A DNA stretch of 37,398 nt from UBA2922 sp035352555. GTDB taxonomy: Bacteria > Bacillota > Clostridia > Oscillospirales > Oscillospiraceae. The first letter of the stretch is position 1, and each line of letters opens with the position of its first letter. The notes beneath the pieces were generated by a model. It was given only the letters and a program-made list of their open reading frames with translations, had not been told where the DNA came from and searched no databases. The stretch lies in assembly GCA_035352555.1 (NCBI GenBank), contig DAOPXW010000015.1, positions 1 to 37,398 on the forward strand. The letters run 5' to 3'. A program made the position numbers and the translations under genes. Shown here piece by piece: positions 8,323 to 15,921 of this stretch.

Positions 8323-9636
8323 TTATTCTATCTGGATACGCAGCACCGTATCCCCCGGTGACGGCGCGCAGCGCTGAGCCACGCCGAAACCGGCCACGGC
8401 CACGACACCCTTTCCGTCCCGGAACACGAGGGTGCGGTCTTTCTCGGCCTGCGTCATTTTCGCTTCGTTGAATAAATCCTTCAGACTTTTGGTGCAGCCC
8501 CGGCCCGTCAGGCGGATCTTGTCGCCTTCGCGGCGGCGGGTGCAGAATATGCTATCACAAATACTCGCATATTTGAAGTAAAAAGTCTTGAACGAAGGGT
8601 AAATTTCCACACAATTTTCGATTTTTTCCGCCGATACGGCGCCCTGGCCGCCCGGAAGGTCAAATTTTCCGCCGGGCGTCACCGGCAGATCGGGGAAATC
8701 CGGCCGCGCCGCCGGGCCGAACCGCAGCTGGTCCCGGTCCCGGGTCACCCGCAGGCCGGGCAGATCCAGGCAGGCCGGGCCGGAGGAAGAAAGCAGGGCG
8801 AACAGCGCCTGCACATGGCCGCTGTCCAGCGCGCCGCCGGCCAGGCGCCGGAACACCCGGGCCGCCACCGGCCGGGGCAGCGCGTTCAGCGCGGACACCG
8901 ACAGGCGGTCCGCGGCGGGGCTCCCGCCGAGAAAGGCGTCGGCCAGCGCGTTGAAATAGTCCTCATCCTCCCGCAGCAGCGCCGAGGTGCGCCCCACGCC
9001 GGCGGAGAAGGCGGGGTTCAGCTGCCGCAGCACGGGCAGCACCCGGTGGCGCAGCAGGTTGCGGGAAAAATCGTCGGACTGATTGGAGCTGTCCTCCACA
9101 TGGGGCACATGGTTTTCTTCAAGATAGCGCAGGATGTCATCCCGGGTGGTCCCCAGCAGCGGACGGACAAGCCTGCCCCGCACGGGCGGAATACCGGCAA
9201 GGCCGGCGCCCCCGGCCCCGCGGGTGAGGTTCAGAAGCACGGTCTCGGCGTTATCGTCCGCGTTGTGGGCGGTGGCAATGCGGTCGCAGCCCAGCTTATC
9301 CGCGGCGGAGGCGAGAAAAGCATAGCGCGTCTCCCGCGCCGCTTCCTCCAACCCCAGACCGTTTTTTTCGGCATAGCCGCGCACCTCGCCGAAGCCGATC
9401 TCCAGCGGGATGCCGTTTTCGGCGCACCAGTCCCTGACAAAGGTGCGGTCCCGGGCGCTTTCCAGCCCCCGGAGCTGATGGTCGTAATGGGCGGCGCACA
9501 CCGCCACGCCCAGTTCCTCCCGGCAGGTCCACAGCCAGTGCAGCAGGCACATGGAGTCCGCCCCGCCGGACACGGCCGCCAACACCCGGCTGCCCCGCGG
9601 GAGCATATCGTATTTTTCGATCAGATCAGTATTCAT
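8323..9636 (-). CDS. tilS: tRNA(Ile)-lysidine synthetase
   Basis: Converts C34 of the CAU-anticodon tRNA-Ile to lysidine with ATP and lysine, so it reads AUA rather than AUG; normally essential. The PP-loop motif SGGADS is at residues 23-28, followed by a typical N-terminal N-type ATP pyrophosphatase domain and TilS substrate-binding and C-terminal domains ending near GVVAVAGFGVAQRC. I choose the ATG at 9636 (437 residues): it overlaps the last 11 bases of dnaB, implying translational coupling. A TTG nine codons upstream is possible but lies deeper inside dnaB. The short segment around YPSFKTFYFKYASICDSIF is less GC-rich than the rest of the gene. Confidence 0.95.
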   Translation of the reverse strand: MNTDLIEKYDMLPRGSRVLAAVSGGADSMCLLHWLWTCREELGVAVCAAHYDHQLRGLESARDRTFVRDWCAENGIPLEIGFGEVRGYAEKNGLGLEEAARETRYAFLASAADKLGCDRIATAHNADDNAETVLLNLTRGAGGAGLAGIPPVRGRLVRPLLGTTRDDILRYLEENHVPHVEDSSNQSDDFSRNLLRHRVLPVLRQLNPAFSAGVGRTSALLREDEDYFNALADAFLGGSPAADRLSVSALNALPRPVAARVFRRLAGGALDSGHVQALFALLSSSGPACLDLPGLRVTRDRDQLRFGPAARPDFPDLPVTPGGKFDLPGGQGAVSAEKIENCVEIYPSFKTFYFKYASICDSIFCTRRREGDKIRLTGRGCTKSLKDLFNEAKMTQAEKDRTLVFRDGKGVVAVAGFGVAQRCAPSPGDTVLRIQIE

Positions 9637-10972
9637 CCTCGCGGCGGCTCTCCAAATTGACAAAGCTGGTATATTCGGGCAGCCAGTTGAGGTGAATGGT
9701 GCCCGTCTGGCCCTTGCGGTTTTTCAAAACGATGGCTTCCGCCACGTTGGGGTTTTCACTTTCCCTATTATAATACCCGTCCCGGTACAGGCCGATGACC
9801 ACATCGGCGTCCTGCTCGATGGAGCCGGATTCCCGAAGGTCGGAGAGCATGGGGCGCTTTTCCTGCCGGGATTCGTTGGCGCGGGACAGCTGGGACAGGC
9901 AGATGACAGGCACGTTCAGCTCCTTGGCCATGATCTTGAGCATCCGGCTCATTTCGCTGACCGCCTGGGTGCGGCTGTCGTTGGAATAGCCGTGAACCGC
10001 GCCGGAGGACTGCATGAGCTGCAGATAGTCGACCACCACCAGCCCCAGATTGGCCACCCGGCGGCACTGGGCGTTCATGTCCGCCACGGTGAGCGTGGAG
10101 TTGTCGTCGATGCGCATATCCGTGCGGCTGATGATCTGGGCAGCGGCGGCGATTCGCTTCCATTCCTCCATGCTGAGATCGCCGGTGAGCAGCTTCTGAG
10201 AGTCCACCGGACCTTCGCCGGACAGGAGACGTGCCACCAGCTGTTCCCGGGACATCTCCAGCGAGAACACGGCCACGGCCTTGCCGGAGGTCTTGGCCAC
10301 GCTGAGGGCAATGTTCAGGGCGATGGCCGTCTTGCCCATGCCCGGGCGGGCCGCGATGATGATGAGCTCGCCGTTGTTCAGGCCCAGGATGCTGCGGTCC
10401 AGATCGGCCAGACCCGTGGGCAGACCGGGAATTTTCTTGCCGCCGCCGGCCATTTCGTTGAGGTTGGCGTAAACGCTCTGGACGACGGTGCTCACCGGCA
10501 CCAGACCGCCCACGTTGCGTCCCTGACGCAGGGCGTAGATCAGCCGCTCCGCGCCCTCCAGCATGGTCTCGGCCTCGCCGGAGCCCTCGTATACCATCTC
10601 GTTGATCTGATCCGCGGCCCCGGCCAGGTTGCGCATCAGCGCCTTGTCCCGGACGATGGCGCAGTATTCCGACACGTTGGCCGCCGTGGGCGTGACGCGC
10701 ATCAGCTCCGCGACGTAGCTCTCCGAAGTCTCCTTCCACACGCCGCGGATCTTCATTTCGTCCAGCACCGTGACGGGGTCGATGGTCTTGCCGTAGGAGA
10801 ACATGGAAAAGACGGTCTCGAAAATGTCCTTATTCTGCTGGATGTAGAATTCGCCGGCTCTGACCTTCTCCATCACATCCGGCACACAGCGCGTGTCGAT
10901 GAGCATGGAGCCCAGAATGGCCTGCTCCGCCGGAGCGGAGTGCGGCGCCTGTCTGCCCAGTAGTTCTTCCAT
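9626..10972 (-). CDS. dnaB: Replicative DNA helicase DnaB (DnaC in Bacillus)
   Basis: The 448-residue hexameric helicase that unwinds DNA at the replication fork. The N-terminal domain starts with the typical PHSAPAEQAILGSMLID; the RecA-like C-terminal domain has Walker A PGMGKTA near residue 210, Walker B LVVVDYLQLM, and the DnaB-specific SQLSRANESR and DLRESGSIEQDADVV. AGAGG is 7 bases before the ATG. It lies 21 bases after rplI, the standard Firmicutes pair, and its 3' end overlaps tilS. No intein is present. Confidence 0.98.
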   Translation of the reverse strand: MEELLGRQAPHSAPAEQAILGSMLIDTRCVPDVMEKVRAGEFYIQQNKDIFETVFSMFSYGKTIDPVTVLDEMKIRGVWKETSESYVAELMRVTPTAANVSEYCAIVRDKALMRNLAGAADQINEMVYEGSGEAETMLEGAERLIYALRQGRNVGGLVPVSTVVQSVYANLNEMAGGGKKIPGLPTGLADLDRSILGLNNGELIIIAARPGMGKTAIALNIALSVAKTSGKAVAVFSLEMSREQLVARLLSGEGPVDSQKLLTGDLSMEEWKRIAAAAQIISRTDMRIDDNSTLTVADMNAQCRRVANLGLVVVDYLQLMQSSGAVHGYSNDSRTQAVSEMSRMLKIMAKELNVPVICLSQLSRANESRQEKRPMLSDLRESGSIEQDADVVIGLYRDGYYNRESENPNVAEAIVLKNRKGQTGTIHLNWLPEYTSFVNLESRREDEY

Positions 10973-10993
10973 CTGCTTACCTCTGAAGTGTGA

Positions 10994-11443
10994 TTATTTG
11001 GCCTCTACCACCATGAGATTGATGGTGCCCGTGACCTCGTAGCCCAGCTTGGCCTTGACCTCGTAGGAACCGAAGGCCTTGATGGGCTCGGGTTGGACGA
11101 TCTTGTTCTTTTCCACCGCGATGCCGTGCTGCTCGCGCAAAGCGTCGCTGATCTCCTGGCTGGTGACCGCGCCGAAGAGCTTGCCGCCCTGTCCGGCTCT
11201 GGCCCTGATGGTGACGCTGACCGCGCCCAGTCTGGCGGCGTTTTCCTCCGCCTGGGCCTTCTCGGCGGCCATCTGGGCCAGCCGGGCCTTCTCCTTGAGC
11301 TTGAGGGTGTTGATATTGTCCGCGGTGGCCTCGCTGACCAGCTTGCGGGGCAGCAGGTAGTTGCGGGCAAAACCGTCCGACACGTCTTTCAGTTCGCCCT
11401 TCTTGCCCTGACCCTTCACGTCCGCATTAAAAATGACTTTCAT
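10994..11443 (-). CDS. rplI: 50S ribosomal protein bL9
   Basis: A 149-residue ribosomal protein that binds 23S rRNA near the L1 stalk. The N-terminal domain has the diagnostic KGQGKKGELKDVSDGFARNYLLPR, joined by a long charged helix to a C-terminal domain with LFGAVTSQEI. Length is typical. AAAGGA lies upstream of the ATG. It sits between gdpP (35 bases) and dnaB (21 bases) in the same direction, a widely conserved order. Confidence 0.98.
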   Translation of the reverse strand: MKVIFNADVKGQGKKGELKDVSDGFARNYLLPRKLVSEATADNINTLKLKEKARLAQMAAEKAQAEENAARLGAVSVTIRARAGQGGKLFGAVTSQEISDALREQHGIAVEKNKIVQPEPIKAFGSYEVKAKLGYEVTGTINLMVVEAK

Positions 11444-11478
11444 TGTTGTCTTTCCTTTCTGTCGCCTGTTGAAAGTTG

Positions 11479-13467
11479 TTAACTGTCCAGATATTCGTCC
11501 ACCGCCGCGTAGAGCTTGGCCACCGCTTCGGGCATGGCCAGCCCCTCCAGCTGCGTCGCGGCCGCGTTGCGGTTGCCGCCGCCGCCCAGCTTTTCCATAA
11601 TCATCTGCACGTTCACATCGCCGATGGAGCGGGCCGAGATGAACACCCCGCCCTGGGACGGGTAGGCCACCACGGAGGCGTCCACCCCGGAAACGTTCAG
11701 CAGCTCGTCCGCCGCCTGGGCCGCCACCACCCGGTCCTGCGGGGTCTCGGGCGTGGCCACCGCAATGTTGCGGTACAGCTGGGCAGATTGGAGAATCTTG
11801 TATTTCTCCACGGTGTGTTCCATATCGTTTTGCAGCAGCTTTTTCACCTCCGAGGTATCCGCCCCGGTCCGGCGCAGGAACGCGGCGGCGTCAAAGGTGC
11901 GCTCTCCGGTGCGCAGCGTGAAGTTCTTGGTGTCCAGCACGATGCCGGCCAGCATGGCCTCGGCCTCGCAGCGGAGAATGTCCGAAGGCTCCACCACCAC
12001 CTGCAAAATCTCCGTCATCAGTTCGCACACGGAGGAGGCGTACGGCTCGATGAAGCTCATGTCCGCGTTCTGCACATAGGTGGCGGCCCGGCGGTGATGG
12101 TCGATGACGGCCACATGGTTGCAGGCCTCAAGCAGCGCGCGGTCCTCCGCCTGTTCGGGGCGGTTGGTGTCCACCAGCACCAGCAGCGTGCGGCTGTCCG
12201 CCCGGAGGATGGCCTCCTGCGGGTTGATGAAAACGTCCCTGTATTCCGGCTCGCGGCGCAGCCGCTCGATCAGTGTCTTGGCGGCGGCCTTCTCCGGCTC
12301 GATGACGATGGACGCGCGCACGCCGCGTTTCCGCGCCACGCACACCACGCCCGACGCCGCGCCCACCGTGTCCATATCGGCGAACTTGTGACCCATGACG
12401 TACACCCGGGAGGAATCGCCGATAAGCTCGCTGAGGGCGTTGGCCATGACCCGGGATTTGACCTTGGTGCGGGTCTCCACCTCGCTGCCGCGGCCGCCGA
12501 AAAATTCGAAATTGAAGCGGTTTTTGGTCACCGCCTGGTCGCCGCCCCGGGACAGGGCCATTTCAATGCTGAGATTGGCGAACTGCAGGTTTTCCGCGAA
12601 GCCCGCACCGTCCCGTCCCACGCCGACGCTGAGCGTCACATGGATGCCGGAGGGGCTGACCACCTTGTGGATATCCTCCAGGATGGAAAACTTGTCCTCG
12701 ATCATCCGCTCCAGATGCTGCTCCTCGAACACAAACAGGTAGCGGTCCCGGGCGTAGCGCTTCAGCAGGCCGTTGTTGTCGGCGCACCAGACACTCAGCT
12801 TTTCCTCCACCGCGTCCCGCAGATCGGAGATCACGCGGTCCGGCTGGTTTTTCAGCAGTTCCTCATAATTGTCCACGACGATCACCGCCACCACCGGGCG
12901 GGTCTTTTCGTATTCCAGCCGGATATTGTCGAAATCGGTGACGTCCACCCAGTAGGCGATGCCCATGAACGCGGCGTCCTTCTCGTCGCCCCCGGAGCGG
13001 ACCAGATTGCCGTTGACCTGATATTTCCGCCCGCCGATCTCCAGCAGCGCGGGATACTGGGTCTTGCCCTCCATCAGCCATTTGCCGGAAAAGTCCGGGA
13101 CATAGCTGAGAAGCTTGGAGCCATAGCGGGTGCCGGTGATGCCGCAAACGTCGAAAAACTGCTGGTTGGCCCAGACAATGCTGGTATCGTCCAGCCGGAA
13201 AACGGCGATGGGCAGCGGAAAATTTTGCAGCGTGTTGTTTTTGGCCGTCTCCGTGTCATAGGTGATGGACTCGATGTATTCCATCAGCTCCCGGCGGTTG
13301 TTGCGCCCCGTGACGATGGCATACACCGCCAGCGCGGCAATGATGCCGCCCTCCGCCGCCGCCAGCAGATACTGCCCCACGATCAGCGAGGCCGCGGCGA
13401 AAAGGATCAGAAAGAGCAGATAGGCCCGAACTCCGGGTTCGCTGGGCCGCAGCGATTTTCTGTTCAT
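11479..13467 (-). CDS. gdpP: Cyclic-di-AMP phosphodiesterase GdpP (YybT family)
   Basis: A 662-residue membrane protein that hydrolyses c-di-AMP to pApA and so affects osmotic and cell-wall homeostasis. Order seen: two TM segments about residues 15-55; a PAS-like domain (IAVFRLDDTSIVWANQQFF); a degenerate GGDEF domain ending in the family-typical ALSRGGDQAV; a DHH domain with VMGHKFADMDTVGAA and VIDHHRR (about 454-458); and DHHA1 with GGGGNRNAA near 628. All metal-binding DHH motifs are present, so it is probably active. The start at 13467 has GGAGG 10 bases upstream; an ATG three codons earlier has almost no spacing. It is the first gene of the operon running to ftsH. Confidence 0.95.
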   Translation of the reverse strand: MNRKSLRPSEPGVRAYLLFLILFAAASLIVGQYLLAAAEGGIIAALAVYAIVTGRNNRRELMEYIESITYDTETAKNNTLQNFPLPIAVFRLDDTSIVWANQQFFDVCGITGTRYGSKLLSYVPDFSGKWLMEGKTQYPALLEIGGRKYQVNGNLVRSGGDEKDAAFMGIAYWVDVTDFDNIRLEYEKTRPVVAVIVVDNYEELLKNQPDRVISDLRDAVEEKLSVWCADNNGLLKRYARDRYLFVFEEQHLERMIEDKFSILEDIHKVVSPSGIHVTLSVGVGRDGAGFAENLQFANLSIEMALSRGGDQAVTKNRFNFEFFGGRGSEVETRTKVKSRVMANALSELIGDSSRVYVMGHKFADMDTVGAASGVVCVARKRGVRASIVIEPEKAAAKTLIERLRREPEYRDVFINPQEAILRADSRTLLVLVDTNRPEQAEDRALLEACNHVAVIDHHRRAATYVQNADMSFIEPYASSVCELMTEILQVVVEPSDILRCEAEAMLAGIVLDTKNFTLRTGERTFDAAAFLRRTGADTSEVKKLLQNDMEHTVEKYKILQSAQLYRNIAVATPETPQDRVVAAQAADELLNVSGVDASVVAYPSQGGVFISARSIGDVNVQMIMEKLGGGGNRNAAATQLEGLAMPEAVAKLYAAVDEYLDS

Positions 13468-13515
13468 GGTGTCCATCCCTCCAAACGCGCTGTTTTCCCA
13501 TATTATGAGAAGTAT

Positions 13516-13544
13516 ATTATATCAACTTTCTCCCCGAATGACAA
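13516..13544 (-). promoter_or_regulatory. Promoter of the gdpP-rplI-dnaB-tilS-hpt-ftsH operon
   Basis: On the minus strand TTGTCA (13539-13544) and a perfect TATAAT (13516-13521) are separated by 17 bases, the best housekeeping promoter I see in the window. It lies about 50 bases upstream of the gdpP start, in the divergent gap to the nucleotidyltransferase gene. A matching plus-strand promoter in this gap is less clear; GATAAT at 13567-13572 is a possible -10 without a good -35. Confidence 0.75.
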
Positions 13545-13603
13545 CATAAAATACCCGCCCCAAACAGATAATATTTTTATCAAGATGGAAAGGGTGAATG
13601 CCA

Positions 13604-14635
13604 ATGAAAGCCGTGATTATGGCCGGCGGCGAGGGCAAACGGCTGAAATCCGTCACCGGCGACGCGCCCAAGCCAATGGCTCCCCTGCTGGGCCGGCCTA
13701 TGATGGAGCACATTGTGGAGCTGCTGCGGCGGCACGGGATTACCGAGATCTGCGCCGCGCTGAAATACAACCCCCGCCCGATCATGGACTACTTCGGCGA
13801 CGGGGCCGCCTTCGGCGTCCACATGGAATACCGCGTCGAGGACGCGCCGCTGGGCACGGCCGGGGGCGTGAAAAACTGCGCCGGTTTTTACGGAAAAGAC
13901 GATTTTATGGTCATCAGCGGGGACGCGGCCTGCGATTTCGACCTTACCGCGCTGATGGACGCCCACCGGGCCCGGCGGCCCGCCGCCACCCTCGCCCTGT
14001 ACCGCGACAGCGAACCGCTGCGCTACGGTCTGGCCGTGACCGACGGGGACGGGCTGGTGCGCTCCTTCATTGAAAAGCCCGGCTGGGAGCGGGTGGTGAC
14101 CGATCTGGTAAACACCGGCATCTATATTCTCTCCCCGCGCATCCTGCGCTATGTGCCCCAAGGCGTGTCCTACGATTTCGCCAAGGATCTGTTCCCGCTG
14201 CTGCTGGAGCTGGGCGAGGACATTCTGGGGGTGCCCATGGAGGGATACTGGTGCGACGTGGGCACGCCCCTGAGCTATTATCAGTGCTGCGTGGACGCCC
14301 TTTCCGGCAGGCTGACGCTGCCGAAGGCCGTACTGCCGGAGACCGCCCAGGCGCCCGAGACACACGCGGAGGAACCCGACGGCGAGACGCTGACCGTGGA
14401 ATGCCAAAACCGGGCGAAACTGATGGGCGCGCTCTCCGCCCGGCTGATGGACATGGAGGCGGATTTTACCCACGGACTCACCGTGCGGGGCCGGGACTTT
14501 TCGGTGAACTTTGCCCCCTCCCCGCTGAAAAACGCCGTGCGCATCTGCGCCGCCGCCGAAAAGGCGGAGACCGCGAAGGAACTGGCAGTATCGGCGGAGG
14601 AGATGGTGCGGGCGCTGGATTTGCGATTGCAATAA
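13604..14635 (+). CDS. Sugar-phosphate nucleotidyltransferase with an orphan phosphohexomutase C-terminal domain
   Basis: Residues 1-235 form an NTP_transferase domain: GGEGKRL (8-14), PKPM (22-25), LGTAGG (83-88), SGD (105-107), EKP (157-159), NTGIYIL (170-176) and CDVGTP (217-222). Such enzymes make NDP-sugars such as GDP-mannose; the sugar cannot be told. No hexapeptide repeats follow. After a Pro/Glu-rich linker (about 245-266), residues 268-343 resemble the last domain of phosphomannomutase/phosphoglucomutase (GLTVRGRDFSVNFAPSPLKN and an alanine-rich helix), without the phosphoserine and sugar-binding domains. Many Clostridia carry a nucleotidyltransferase-mutase fusion of about 800 residues, so I infer an internal deletion of such a gene. 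I start at 13604, with AGGG 9 bases upstream; an ATG two codons earlier is too close. Confidence 0.85.
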   Translation: MKAVIMAGGEGKRLKSVTGDAPKPMAPLLGRPMMEHIVELLRRHGITEICAALKYNPRPIMDYFGDGAAFGVHMEYRVEDAPLGTAGGVKNCAGFYGKDDFMVISGDAACDFDLTALMDAHRARRPAATLALYRDSEPLRYGLAVTDGDGLVRSFIEKPGWERVVTDLVNTGIYILSPRILRYVPQGVSYDFAKDLFPLLLELGEDILGVPMEGYWCDVGTPLSYYQCCVDALSGRLTLPKAVLPETAQAPETHAEEPDGETLTVECQNRAKLMGALSARLMDMEADFTHGLTVRGRDFSVNFAPSPLKNAVRICAAAEKAETAKELAVSAEEMVRALDLRLQ

Positions 14636-14652
14636 ATCCCGGCGTTATGCTG

Positions 14653-14674
14653 TAATAGCCGCGGGCGGTTATTA
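14653..14674 (+). repeat. Palindrome downstream of the nucleotidyltransferase gene
   Basis: TAATAGCCGC and GCGGTTATTA (14653-14662 and 14665-14674) form an inverted repeat with one G-T pair and a two-base centre. It begins 18 bases after the stop codon and may serve as a terminator, though only a weak T-run follows. Confidence 0.6.
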
Positions 14675-14686
14675 TATTTGATTTCA

Positions 14687-14725
14687 GCCGTTTTTCCCGC
14701 CGCTTTCGCGGCAGCCGAAAAAGGC
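14687..14725 (+). repeat. Imperfect inverted repeat
   Basis: GCCGTTTTT...GCCGC and GCGGC...GAAAAAGGC form a roughly 17-base imperfect stem around the loop TTTC. It is the second of four hairpins in this 166-base intergenic region. Confidence 0.5.
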
Positions 14726-14731
14726 GATATT

Positions 14732-14762
14732 TTATAGCATTCCGCGAAGCGGAATGCTATAA
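14732..14762 (+). repeat. Perfect 14-bp palindrome
   Basis: Arms 14732-14745 and 14749-14762 are perfectly complementary around the loop GAA, with a CCGC/GCGG core next to the loop and A/T-rich outer ends. There is no T-run, so it is not a classical terminator. Confidence 0.75.
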
Positions 14763-14767
14763 TCTTA

Positions 14768-14786
14768 TCAAAGGCCAAGCCTTTGA
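14768..14786 (+). promoter_or_regulatory. Hairpin adjoining the ribosome binding site of the LUD gene
   Basis: TCAAAGGC and GCCTTTGA form a perfect 8-bp stem with the loop CAA. It ends directly against the AAGGAG ribosome binding site (14787-14792) of the LUD-domain gene, so it may affect its translation. Confidence 0.5.
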
Positions 14787-14801
14787 AAGGAGCGCAACGC
14801 C

Positions 14802-15395
14802 ATGGATGTTGAAAAGACCGTAAAAAATCTCAAAGCGCGGCACTTCGCCGTCAGTCACTTTGCCACCGGAGCGGAGGCCGCGGAGTATCTCTGCGCCGAG
14901 ATCCGGGACACCGAGGTGGGCATAGGCGGGTGCAAGACCGCCGATGAACTGGGGCTTTTTGAAAAGCTCAGCGAGCACAACACCGTACATTGGCACTGGC
15001 GCCAGCAGGGCTGGGACGTGCTGGAGGCCGAAAACGCCTCTCCCGTGTTCATCGCCGGGGCCAACGCCATCTCCGAGGACGGCCAGATCGTGGAGATCGA
15101 CGGCCGGGGCAACCGGCTGGCCGGTCTGGTGTTCGGCAAGAAGCGGGTGTATATCGTGGCGGGCGTGAACAAGATCTGCCCGGACTTTGAATCCGCCGTC
15201 TACCGCGCCCGGAACGTGGCCGCCATTGAAAACGGCAAGCGCTTCCCCGTGGAGACCCCCTGCAAGATCGACGGCAAGTGCCACGACTGCCGCTCCCCCC
15301 AGCGCATCTGCAACGCCATGCTGGTGCTGTGGGGCCCCATGATGGATATGCAGAAGGTCGAAGTCGTCCTCATCGACGAGACACTGGGAATGTAA
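14802..15395 (+). CDS. LUD-domain protein (LutC/YkgG-like, DUF162)
   Basis: A 197-residue protein of the LUD family, named after LutC of lactate utilisation. Visible family features are VGIGGCKTADELGLFEKL near residues 37-54, SPVFIAGANAISEDGQIVEIDG and RLAGLVFGKKRVYIVAGVNKI in the middle, and a cysteine-bearing tail, KCHDCRSPQRICNAMLVLW. It lacks LutA and LutB partners, so lactate oxidation is not supported; stand-alone members in Clostridia have no settled role. The four C-terminal cysteines could bind metal or an Fe-S cluster (inference). AAGGAG is 9 bases upstream. A cupin gene follows after 12 bases, so the two are co-transcribed. Confidence 0.85.
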   Translation: MDVEKTVKNLKARHFAVSHFATGAEAAEYLCAEIRDTEVGIGGCKTADELGLFEKLSEHNTVHWHWRQQGWDVLEAENASPVFIAGANAISEDGQIVEIDGRGNRLAGLVFGKKRVYIVAGVNKICPDFESAVYRARNVAAIENGKRFPVETPCKIDGKCHDCRSPQRICNAMLVLWGPMMDMQKVEVVLIDETLGM

Positions 15396-15407
15396 GGGGG
15401 TACGGGT

Positions 15408-15764
15408 ATGAGCTTTGTCAGACGGGCCGCCGAGCGCGGCGTTGAGACCAAAACAGCTGTAAAGGGCGGGCCGGGAACGGCCCTGAACGTGGAAATTCTC
15501 GCGGGTGAGGCGGAGATGTACGGCAAGGGCCGCCTCTTCAACGAGATCACGCTGGGCAAAAACTGCGGCGTGGGCTACCATCTTCACCAGGGGGACGGCG
15601 AGGCCTATCTCATGCTTACGGGCGAGTGCGAGTATAACGACAACGGCACCGTCACCACCATCCGCGCGGGCGACGTCACCTTCACCGGGGACGGCGAGGG
15701 CCACGCCATCACGAATCACGGGGACGAGCCCGCGAAATTCATCGCGCTGATCCTGTACAGGTAA
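15408..15764 (+). CDS. Small cupin-domain protein
   Basis: A 118-residue single-domain cupin. The first cupin motif is seen in GVGYHLHQGDGEAYLMLTGECEYNDNG and the second in GDVTFTGDGEGHAITNHGDEPAKFIALIL, with His/Glu residues placed to hold a metal. Small cupins of this type are sugar isomerases, dioxygenases or simple ligand binders; the substrate cannot be assigned. A run of G (AAGGGGG) 9 bases before the ATG serves as ribosome binding site. It is co-transcribed with the LUD-domain gene, which suggests a shared metabolic task. A short hairpin without a T-run follows at 15817-15833. Confidence 0.88.
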   Translation: MSFVRRAAERGVETKTAVKGGPGTALNVEILAGEAEMYGKGRLFNEITLGKNCGVGYHLHQGDGEAYLMLTGECEYNDNGTVTTIRAGDVTFTGDGEGHAITNHGDEPAKFIALILYR

Positions 15765-15921
15765 GGCAGGCGCGGTTGCCTTGAAATTCTTCGGTTTTTG
15801 AGAAAAAGTTCCGTTTCGCAACCGCCGGTTGCGCCGGAATCAAACAGACTTGATAGACGCCGGGGCGCCTCTGCGTTATAGTGAGCCCACCGAATCAAAA
15901 AGAAACGAGAGGTTTTGTCCC

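Noticed and set aside
15817..15833. Terminator after the cupin gene
   Set aside because: The 7-bp CGCAACC/GGTTGCG stem is not followed by a T-run and begins more than 50 bases after the stop codon.
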